Origin: Acidimicrobiia bacterium
GTDB taxonomy: Bacteria > Actinomycetota > Acidimicrobiia > Spongiisociales > Spongiisociaceae
Length of the DNA: 58,405 nucleotides
Direction: 5' to 3'
Assembly (NCBI GenBank): GCA_011523395.1
Contig: WTGW01000138.1
Span: 1-58,405 of the forward strand
Below the pieces are notes generated by a model. The model saw only the letters and a program-made list of their open reading frames with translations, did not search any database and was not told where the DNA came from. Made by a program: the position numbers and the translations under genes. Each line of letters begins with the position of its first letter. The stretch's first letter is position 1. This document shows positions 37,793 to 44,399 of the stretch, one piece after another.

Positions 37793-38163
37793 TCCTTGAC
37801 GCCGGGGTGTTGATCTCGGTCGACCGCGGTGATGAATCGGCCCGCGCCTTTATCACCGCTGTCGCTCGATCGGGTACACGGCTGCATACAACTCATCCGG
37901 TAGTGGCCCAGGTGTGGCGAGACGGTTCTCGGCAAGCCCGCCTGGCGGCCTTTCTCAAGACCGTCACGGTGCATGCACTCGATGACGGTCCGTCGGTAGG
38001 TCGGCTTCTGGCCGTCTCTCAATCGTCGGATGTCGTGGACGGTCATCTCGTCCACCTGGCCCTCCGCATGGGAGACGACGTCCTGACCGGCGATCCGGAT
38101 GACCTCACCGAGCTGGCTGGTGCGCTAGGTCCCGCCGGCCCGAGGGTCTATCGCTGGCCATAG
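37789..38163 (+). CDS. PIN-domain toxin
   Basis: A 124-residue PIN-like protein: MILDAGVLISVDRGDESARAF, TTHPVVAQVWRDGSRQARL, a central acidic DVVDGHLVHLALRMGDDVLTGDPDDLTELA and a short tail. The GTG overlaps the antitoxin stop. The domain order and acidic residues match PIN nucleases of RHH-linked VapBC modules. It converges with the AAA ATPase gene, 13 bp apart. Confidence 0.8.
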   Translation: MILDAGVLISVDRGDESARAFITAVARSGTRLHTTHPVVAQVWRDGSRQARLAAFLKTVTVHALDDGPSVGRLLAVSQSSDVVDGHLVHLALRMGDDVLTGDPDDLTELAGALGPAGPRVYRWP

Positions 38164-38176
38164 ACCTCGGTACCTA

Positions 38177-39511
38177 TCAGGGGATCTGGCGGCGGTGGCT
38201 TCCGCGGTGTCCTGCCTTGAGGACGCATTGGGCCCTGGCGCGGGGCATCCAATCGGAGCAGGCGGGTGTGGTTGCCAGTTGTGACAGGGGAATGGTGAGG
38301 GCGGGATTGAGGCCGGTGACGGCGAACGCCTGCGCTCGCTCCCGGGTCTCGCGGTCGCGGATCATGACCTCCAGGTCGCGCTCTTCGATGGCGCGGTATC
38401 TGATGGCGGCGCCCGCAAACGAGACGCGCCCTCGTCCGGTCTCAAGGATCGCTCCCTGGTCGAGCAGGCGTTTCTTGTAGGCGGACGTGTTGGGCGCGGC
38501 CGTTCCGAGGCGGAGCCCGATGTCTCTGAGTCGCGAGGGACCGTCGTCCTCGAGCATCGCGAACAGGAAAAGCTTGTCGGTGGGGGACAGGCGGCTCCAG
38601 ATCGGCCCGGTCACATGGTGTGCTACGTCTTCGTCCATGAGCGTGACGGCCCGGGCCACATGGTCAGCTGTTATCTCGGCGGGCGGGGTGCCGGCGATCT
38701 CCCAGATGTGGTAGCCGATCGACTGGATGGCGTAACCCATACCACGGGTAGCGGCGCCGGCGCGGCGGAGTAGCTGGAGGTCGATGGCGCCGCCGTGGGC
38801 CGCTATCGGCCCTTCGATCGCCGCCATGGCTTCGTGAATGGTGATGTTGCCGACACGTTCCCGGTGGCACCGGTGGAAGAACGTGAATCCCTCGTTCGCC
38901 AGGAGGGTGTAGTCGATGTGCGGCAGGCCGATGCCGATGAACGCGAGCGGCTTGCGATCGACTTTCGTGATCTGCTGTAGTGCTCCGGCGATCCGGCTGG
39001 CCTCCGGCGCGGTCAGGTTGTGGAATTCGTCTATGACGAGCAGGACGCCGGCGCCTCCGTTCTCGATGGAGGTGGTGACGAGCGTGTCGAGTCGTTTCCG
39101 GTAGGTGGGCCGGCGGGCGGACGTGTTCTCCCAGGTGGCTCCGCCACCGACCATCGGTAACGACGCCCCGGTGAGCCTCCGTCCTCGCGGAGGGTCGATA
39201 TCGTCAAGGTGCTCGTATGCCTGCTCCGTTATGGCGGCGACGGCGCCCTCCTCGGGCTGCGGCGCGAGGGGCGCGTCGATCCTGATTACTCGCCAGCCCG
39301 CGGCGGAGGCTTCGTCGGCGATCGCCGAGGCCATGGTGGTCTTTCCGACCCCGCGCGGTCCGAGCATCAGCGTGGTGAACTCTTTCCGGGCAGGTCCGGC
39401 GGCGAGCACTCGGGCCATCCGTCCGATGGCCTCGTCGCGTCCCGCCAGCACGGGTGGTAGCCGGCCGAAGTCCGGGGTGAACGGATTCTGCGCGTCTGTC
39501 TCGGGTGCCAT
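38177..39511 (-). CDS. ORC/Cdc6-like AAA ATPase with C-terminal Cys/His motif
   Basis: A 444-residue AAA ATPase: Walker A GPRGVGKT (51-58), Walker B VLLVIDEFHNL, a sensor region KPLAFIGIGLPHID, and a C-terminal winged-helix-like part (TDKLFLFAMLEDDGPSRLRDIGLRLG). It resembles STAND/ORC-type ATPases of mobile or host-conflict regions. The last 27 residues carry Cys418, Cys429, His435 and His439, a possible zinc site seen at the ends of many actinobacterial proteins. It is next to three toxin-antitoxin modules and has its own upstream palindrome. Function unknown. Confidence 0.75.
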   Translation of the reverse strand: MAPETDAQNPFTPDFGRLPPVLAGRDEAIGRMARVLAAGPARKEFTTLMLGPRGVGKTTMASAIADEASAAGWRVIRIDAPLAPQPEEGAVAAITEQAYEHLDDIDPPRGRRLTGASLPMVGGGATWENTSARRPTYRKRLDTLVTTSIENGGAGVLLVIDEFHNLTAPEASRIAGALQQITKVDRKPLAFIGIGLPHIDYTLLANEGFTFFHRCHRERVGNITIHEAMAAIEGPIAAHGGAIDLQLLRRAGAATRGMGYAIQSIGYHIWEIAGTPPAEITADHVARAVTLMDEDVAHHVTGPIWSRLSPTDKLFLFAMLEDDGPSRLRDIGLRLGTAAPNTSAYKKRLLDQGAILETGRGRVSFAGAAIRYRAIEERDLEVMIRDRETRERAQAFAVTGLNPALTIPLSQLATTPACSDWMPRARAQCVLKAGHRGSHRRQIP

Positions 39512-39591
39512 TCGCTAGCCTTATCGCCATAATGCCGCAGCAATTTATAGGATTATAAGTCATGAATCGGGCCCGAGTCAGGTCATCTCTT

Positions 39592-39617
39592 CGGTTAGTC
39601 AATCAGCTGACTAACCG
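39592..39617. promoter_or_regulatory. Palindrome upstream of the ORC-like ATPase
   Basis: A perfect inverted repeat, CGGTTAGTCA-N6-TGACTAACCG, lies 80 bp upstream of the ATPase start and 57 bp after the alpha/beta hydrolase stop, both on the minus strand. The arrangement (long arms, 6-nt spacer) is like that before the DUF4143 ATPase. AT-rich DNA (39530-39565) lies between it and the gene and may contain the promoter. A terminator of the hydrolase gene is the alternative. Confidence 0.5.
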
Positions 39618-39674
39618 CGGAGGGTGTCGGGAACCTGACCGATCAGCAGGTCATGGTTGGCAGCGGTGGGGTTG

Positions 39675-40724
39675 CTAGATGGACTCCAGGAAGTCGAAGA
39701 AGATCTGCGACCAGCGTTCGGCGGCGTCGATGTGGGGGCCGTGGCCGGAGCCTTCCAGTATCTCCATCTCGACCCGGCCTCCGTTGGCGGCGTAGCGTTC
39801 CAGCACGTCCCTGATCTGGGAGACCATGGGCTGGGGTGGGAATGCCTCTAGGCCGGGCCAACCGGGGATGACCTCCATCTGGCCGAGGGTGCCCATCTCC
39901 CAGACGGAACCGTCGGCGACCACCAGGTCGTTGGAACCGTGGGTCCAGAGCACCGGTGGCTTGGGCTCCAGGTCGGGCAGGTCCGCCCAGTTGCAGTACT
40001 TGCCGGACAGGGCGTTGAGTATTCCCCTCGTGCCGGGGGCGATCATCGGCCAGTTTTCGGAGGGCGTCAGGTCTCCGGGATAGCCGTCGTCTCCGGCAAC
40101 GGTCAGGAGTACCTCGTCCAGCAGGACCTCCTCCCGCTCCTCCGGAAGCCGGAACTCCGTCGACCAGTAGGCGGAGTTCATCACGCTACGGGGCGAGACA
40201 GGTGCCTCGGAGGTTCGGTCTCCGGCAGCCAGCCGCTGGGTGTAGTCGGGGTTGCCGGTCCCTCCGCCCGTGCCAGCCCAGTCCGGCTGGCAGGGGGTGC
40301 CGTCCCGGTGGGTGCCTGCGAAGCCGTAGGGCGACACCGGGTCGATGAAGGTCAGGGAGGCGGCCGGATGGCGCATCGCGTAGGACGCGATGGCGGCTCC
40401 GCCGGTCGACCATCCCACCAGGTGGGGAGGGGTGTCGATCTCCAGGGCCTCGACCAGGGCCCGGGTGTCGTCGGCCCAGTCGTCAAGGCCGCGGGTGGCG
40501 TCGATGGGGGCCGGGTCGGACCGCCCGAATGAGCGCATGTCGGGGGCGATGAAGAGATACCCGTCGGGTGCGTCACCCCAGAGGTGCTCGTAGAAGCGCC
40601 CGGTCGACAGGTTCCCGTGGATCATCACGACCGGGATGCCGTCGGATGGACCGGACCGGTAGTAGTGCGTGCGGAGCCGGCTGGTCGTGATCGAGTGGGC
40701 TTCCACACCCGGCAGCAGGTTCAT
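39675..40724 (-). CDS. Alpha/beta hydrolase
   Basis: A 349-residue alpha/beta-hydrolase-fold protein: VVMIHGNLSTGRFYEHLW (oxyanion region), the nucleophile elbow HLVGWSTGGAAIAS (Ser), FIDPVSPYGFAG, and a late DLVVADG and GSGHGPHID containing the acid and His. Cap-domain residues lie between. Esterase, lactonase or dehalogenase-like activities are possible. AAAGGAG precedes the ATG. It is last in the minus-strand xdhD-ssnA-ygfK-PPOX run, 33 bp after the PPOX gene, and may be part of that transcript. Confidence 0.8.
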   Translation of the reverse strand: MNLLPGVEAHSITTSRLRTHYYRSGPSDGIPVVMIHGNLSTGRFYEHLWGDAPDGYLFIAPDMRSFGRSDPAPIDATRGLDDWADDTRALVEALEIDTPPHLVGWSTGGAAIASYAMRHPAASLTFIDPVSPYGFAGTHRDGTPCQPDWAGTGGGTGNPDYTQRLAAGDRTSEAPVSPRSVMNSAYWSTEFRLPEEREEVLLDEVLLTVAGDDGYPGDLTPSENWPMIAPGTRGILNALSGKYCNWADLPDLEPKPPVLWTHGSNDLVVADGSVWEMGTLGQMEVIPGWPGLEAFPPQPMVSQIRDVLERYAANGGRVEMEILEGSGHGPHIDAAERWSQIFFDFLESI

Positions 40725-40757
40725 CGTTCGATCTCCTTTGGTATGGGGTTGATTTGC

Positions 40758-41204
40758 TCAGCCCGACCCGGTTATCCGGGCGGGTTCGATGAAGACGGCG
40801 GTGCGGCGTTCGGCGGCCATCACCCGGTCGTACTCCTCCCAGTCCTCGTGGGTCCCGCCGGCAGCCGTGAACACGTCCCTCAGCAACTGGGGAACCCGCG
40901 ACGGGTCGAAGCCGTCGAGATCATCGTCCGGGCCGATGATGGACGTGGCGCCCTCCACGCCGATCCAGGACCATCCCGACTTGAAGACGATCGTGGCCCT
41001 CGGGGTGTGGCGCCAGTGGCGGAGCTTGACCGTGTTGCCCCGCACTACCAGGGCCACCGACTCCGCTCCGGTGACCGGATGATCCATCACTCCGGCGTTC
41101 ACCAGGGAAGAGTGCACCGATCCGTCCGGTCGGGCGAAGGAGACCACGGCCAGACCCTGATCCGCCCTGACAAAGCGCCGGACGTCCTCCATGGAGAGGG
41201 TCAA
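40758..41204 (-). CDS. PPOX-class (F420/FMN-binding) oxidoreductase
   Basis: About 148 residues of the split-barrel PPOX/flavin-reductase-like family: MEDVRRFVRADQGLAVVSFARPDGSVHSSLVNAGV, LVVRGNTVKLRHWRHTPRATIVF and a C-terminal RRTAVFIEPARITGSG. Actinobacterial members of this group (Rv1155-like) often use coenzyme F420. A TTG at 41204 overlaps the ygfK stop (TTGA); an ATG at 41192 is the alternative. Position directly after the YgfK homologue suggests a redox partner or a later step. Confidence 0.78.
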   Translation of the reverse strand: MTLSMEDVRRFVRADQGLAVVSFARPDGSVHSSLVNAGVMDHPVTGAESVALVVRGNTVKLRHWRHTPRATIVFKSGWSWIGVEGATSIIGPDDDLDGFDPSRVPQLLRDVFTAAGGTHEDWEEYDRVMAAERRTAVFIEPARITGSG

Positions 41205-43024
41205 GCCGGCTGCTCCGTCTGGTAGAGGTCGGTCCGATCCGGGTCCTCCGTCCACGGCTTGGCGGAGGGTGGGAGCACGAACCCTTCCTCGCCGTTGAGC
41301 AGGAGGAGCAGATCGCCGGTGTGGTCGGCGGCCGCCGCGTTGGGCTGCACCCAGTACCCGTCCGGGTCCTGGTGGATGAGGAACGCCTGGTCCGTCTCGG
41401 CCTCGAAGCGGTCCGGATCGATGAACAGCCGCGGCTTGATCACCGCCGGGTCGCCGATCTCGGGGCAGAACACCATGCAGTTGCCGCACTCGTTGCACAG
41501 CTCGGTGAGCACCAGGTACTGCTGGAGGCCGGTGGCGTCCAGCTCATCCGGTGTGGGAATCCTGAAGAAGGCGTCGTTGGGGCAGACGGTGACGCAGAAG
41601 TTGCAGGCCACGCACCCCCACATCTGGAGCTCGTGGTCCACCGAGCGGGGCAGCTTGGAGTTGCCGGCCAGGGTGTAGCGGCGGTTGGTGGCGGGGTTGT
41701 GGAGGGTGGAGATGTAGGCGGAGACCGCTCCCTGGCCATCGGCGAGTTCGCCCTGGTGCGCCTGCCATTCCCGCAGCGACCCGGCGCCGACCCGGTCCAT
41801 GGCCTTCCAGAGGGCCTTCAGCATCGGGGCAAGGCGCCCGTATCCGCCCGGCTTGAGCAGGTCGGAGCACACGGTCAGGGGCGCCAGGCCCAGTCCGGCC
41901 GCCGCGGGCAGGTTCTCCTTGGTGATCCCGGCCGAGAAGGACACCTGCACCGGGCCGTCCTGGCCGTCCACCCGCAGCATTCCTGGCAACGCCTTGTGGA
42001 GTTCTCCCAGGAGGGTGGTGGATACCACGTGGAGGGGCGGTCCCGACAGGTACATGGTGTTGTCGGGCATGAAGCCCTTGGTGTTCTCGACCACCAGCGT
42101 GTTGGTGAGCTTGATCCCGAATCGGCGCCCGTGATCGGCCGCGAACGTGTTGAGCTCGTCGATCAGACCCAACGCCCTGGGGAACTGCAGATCGTTGTCG
42201 AAATCCTCCTTGCGGAGCACCGTCGTGTCGTATCCCAGGGTCTCGGTGACGATCTTCTTGACCCGCTCGAAGCCCAGGAGGGTGGGGTTGAGCTTGACGA
42301 TGACGTCCAGTCCGTGGCGGGTGATCAGGTGCTTGGTGATCGACTCGATCTCGTCGGGAGGGCAGCCGTGGAAGGTCGAGAGGGTGACGGTGTCGGCGAT
42401 CTGGGCGGGGAAGTCCATGTCGCGGAACCGGGCGAACTCCCCGCCGATCTGGGGCCGGAGCCGTTCGATCTCCTCCCGGGCGTCCATCATCGAGTCGATG
42501 AACCAGGCCACCCGGTCGGTGGAAATGCCGGCCAGGTCGTAGCCCACCGACAGGTCGAAGATAAGCGGTCCGGTGTCCGTGCCGAGGAGGGGGGTGACCT
42601 CGTCCCAGCGGCGCAGCATCTCGATGATCATCCAGGCCTTGACGTACTCCTCGAGGGACTGGGGGATCTTGAGCTCCTGGCTCCATTCGATGTTGTAGCC
42701 GATGGTCTCCATGTCGATGCACGGCCGCCCGATCTCGAGTTCGTCCATGATCTGGACGGTCTTGAGCTCCATGAGCCGGGAGCCTCCCAACCAGGACAGC
42801 ACGATGTTCTGGGCCATCTGGCTGTGCGGCCCGGCGGCCGGGCCGACCGGAGTCGCCGCCGGCCGTCCCAGGAAGTCGATCGATATGTCGGGGCCCTTCG
42901 ACACGTTGAAGAATCGGGCCGTCGGCAGGTCGTAGATGCGGTGCCGGCTCTCCCACTCATGGCTGATCCGGGCCAGGAGGTCGGACAGGCTGAAGGGCGT
43001 GAGGGGCTCGTGGGCCTCGGTCAT
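41201..43024 (-). CDS. ygfK: YgfK-like iron-sulfur oxidoreductase, compact form
   Basis: A 607-residue protein. Residues 1 to about 430 form the dihydroorotate-dehydrogenase-like barrel of YgfK (TPVGPAAGPHSQMAQNIVLSWL, LMELKTVQI, TLSTFHGCPPDEIESI, VKLNPTLLGFERV, KLTNTL, DLLKPGGYGRL). The C-terminus has two ferredoxin-type motifs, CVACNFCVTVCP and CNECGNCMVFCP. The roughly 400-residue GltD-like FAD/NADPH module found between these parts in E. coli YgfK is missing. YgfK is tied to purine/urate catabolism with SsnA and XdhD. The ATG has a GGGAGGGG Shine-Dalgarno; the stop overlaps the PPOX gene. Confidence 0.85.
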   Translation of the reverse strand: MTEAHEPLTPFSLSDLLARISHEWESRHRIYDLPTARFFNVSKGPDISIDFLGRPAATPVGPAAGPHSQMAQNIVLSWLGGSRLMELKTVQIMDELEIGRPCIDMETIGYNIEWSQELKIPQSLEEYVKAWMIIEMLRRWDEVTPLLGTDTGPLIFDLSVGYDLAGISTDRVAWFIDSMMDAREEIERLRPQIGGEFARFRDMDFPAQIADTVTLSTFHGCPPDEIESITKHLITRHGLDVIVKLNPTLLGFERVKKIVTETLGYDTTVLRKEDFDNDLQFPRALGLIDELNTFAADHGRRFGIKLTNTLVVENTKGFMPDNTMYLSGPPLHVVSTTLLGELHKALPGMLRVDGQDGPVQVSFSAGITKENLPAAAGLGLAPLTVCSDLLKPGGYGRLAPMLKALWKAMDRVGAGSLREWQAHQGELADGQGAVSAYISTLHNPATNRRYTLAGNSKLPRSVDHELQMWGCVACNFCVTVCPNDAFFRIPTPDELDATGLQQYLVLTELCNECGNCMVFCPEIGDPAVIKPRLFIDPDRFEAETDQAFLIHQDPDGYWVQPNAAAADHTGDLLLLLNGEEGFVLPPSAKPWTEDPDRTDLYQTEQPA

Positions 43025-43203
43025 CCGGCCCCTCCCGACTCCGGCTGATCGAACTGCCGGATCGTGTCACACCCCCCGGATACGTTGGTGGACGCCAAGG
43101 CACCGGCGGCCGGAACAGGACGTCCCTCCGGCCGGATCGGGTTCATCAGACCGGAAGGCCACCCCGGCGGGGGCTTAGCGGGCCGCGTCCGGTCCCTCGG
43201 AGA

Positions 43204-43261
43204 GGTGGTGGCGGGGGAGGGCCCGGCGCGGGGCGCCGGTTCGGGCGATTTTCGCGTTCTC
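43204..43261 (-). repeat. Dispersed intergenic element, copy 2
   Basis: Read on the minus strand it begins GAGAACGCGAAAANCGCCC, has the hairpin CCGGCG-N5-CGCCGG (43223-43239) and ends CCCCCGCCACCACC, the same block order as 32563-32628. It begins 119 nt downstream of the ssnA stop. The flanking blocks are conserved, whereas the stem sequence differs but still pairs. Confidence 0.5.
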
Positions 43262-43268
43262 GGTGGGG

Positions 43269-43319
43269 TGGGCCGGCCGGCCTCGTAGGGAGGGTTGGGC
43301 CGGCCGGCCTTGTAGGGAG
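43269..43319. repeat. Two-copy 24-bp direct repeat
   Basis: TGGGCCGGCCGGCC followed by TYGTAGGGAG occurs at 43269-43292 and 43296-43319, differing at one position, with a 27-bp period. Each unit contains the self-complementary GGCCGGCCGGCC. It lies just 3' of ssnA on the minus strand. Function unknown; slippage or two protein-binding sites are possible. Confidence 0.75.
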
Positions 43320-43379
43320 ATCGCGGCTCGATGAGGATTCTCGTGGCGGTTCCCCACCGCGCGGCGCGAGTCGAGGCGG

Positions 43380-44399
43380 TCATAGGCGGGCGTGCAATCG
43401 GGCTGCCTGCTCCCGCGCCTTGGCGCGGATCTCGGCGGCGTCTACCCGGGTGGGGATACCCTCCTTGAGGACGGTCTCACCTTCCACTTCAACGTGAAGC
43501 GGCCGGATGCTCGGGGTGAAGGCGATGTGCCACGGGTCCATCGGCTCGTAGCTCCAGGTGACCCGGTCGTTCCTGGCCTCGGGGATCAGGTCCCATCCGT
43601 TCTGCAGCCAGCCCCACGCCGTCTCGGGCGTGGCGGTCACGTCCACCGAGCGCTGCATGACGTAGGCGAGGCGGAAGGTGTCGATCATGTTGGCGCCGAT
43701 CCCGTCGGTGCCCAGCGCCACCGGGTTGGCGAACCGGGCCGGGTTGGCATAGCCCACCGAGTTGTTCAGGTTGGAGCGTGGCTGATGAAGGACCGTGCCC
43801 CGTAGTCCGTGGTCGTCGGGGAGATAGACGCAATGGGCCAGCAACCAGCTGTCTTCGGTCAGCCCCGACAGATGCCGCACGCAATCCGCGTCCTCCGGGC
43901 CCTCCGCCACATGGACGTGAACCCCCACGCCCAACTCCCGGGCCAGCGCGGCCGCCTCCTCCAGCGTCTCCGGCTCGCAGGTGAACGCAGCGTGGATGCC
44001 CACCATCCCGCTTCCGCCGTCGCTCAGGTAGCGGCGGTTCTCCTCGAGGCCGCGCCGGGCGCCGTCCGGCCCGTGCCGGTCGGTGACTCCGTAGCAGGCC
44101 CGCACCCGCACCCCCACCTCCCGGCAGGCCTCCTCGATCACGGAGAGGCTGCCCTCGATGGCGTTGGGCGACTCGTGATGGTCCACTATCCCGGTCGTGC
44201 CCGACTCCAGCGCTTCGAGGGCACCCAGCATGGCCGACCAGCGGATCATCTCCAGGTCGAGGGCCGTATCGAGCCTCCACCAGATCTGTTCGAGGATCCC
44301 CAGGAAGCTCGTGGCCGTCTCCGGGGGCGCCGGCATCCCTCTCGCCAGGGTGGAGTACAGATGGTGGTGTGCGCACACCATCCCGGGCGTGGTGGTCAC
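43380..44399 (-). CDS. ssnA: SsnA-like amidohydrolase, N-terminally short
   Basis: A 339-residue metal-dependent amidohydrolase. It aligns with SsnA from the metal-binding MVCAHHHLYSTLARGM onward: IWWRLDTALDLEM, SGTTGIVDHHESPNAIEGSLSV, HVHVAEG, WLLAHCVYL, RSNLNNSVGY and LGTDGIGANM. Homologues have about 55 more N-terminal residues forming half of the beta-sandwich, and these are absent here because the GTG start overlaps the xdhD stop (GTGA). SsnA is associated with purine catabolism with YgfK and XdhD. Either a natural compact form or a misfolded remnant; the metal ligands look intact. Confidence 0.83.
   Translation of the reverse strand: MTTTPGMVCAHHHLYSTLARGMPAPPETATSFLGILEQIWWRLDTALDLEMIRWSAMLGALEALESGTTGIVDHHESPNAIEGSLSVIEEACREVGVRVRACYGVTDRHGPDGARRGLEENRRYLSDGGSGMVGIHAAFTCEPETLEEAAALARELGVGVHVHVAEGPEDADCVRHLSGLTEDSWLLAHCVYLPDDHGLRGTVLHQPRSNLNNSVGYANPARFANPVALGTDGIGANMIDTFRLAYVMQRSVDVTATPETAWGWLQNGWDLIPEARNDRVTWSYEPMDPWHIAFTPSIRPLHVEVEGETVLKEGIPTRVDAAEIRAKAREQAARLHARL

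Larger units (their letters stand above)
43025..43379. other. 355-bp intergenic region between ssnA and ygfK
   Basis: No gene is supported. A minus-strand open frame crosses it, but its Pro/Arg-rich composition and lack of a ribosome-binding site suggest a GC-content artefact. The region holds copy 2 of the dispersed intergenic element (43204-43261), a 24-bp direct repeat (43269-43319) and the ygfK ribosome-binding site. The gap is unusually long for an otherwise overlapping operon. Confidence 0.6.

Noticed and set aside
37040-38163. Broken PIN toxins
   Set aside because: Both PIN proteins keep the expected acidic residues and full length, and their antitoxins overlap them in the normal way.
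43021-43383. 120-codon minus-strand open frame between ssnA and ygfK
   Set aside because: Pro/Arg-rich low-complexity translation, no ribosome-binding site and it contains a repeat element and a direct repeat; typical GC-rich artefact.
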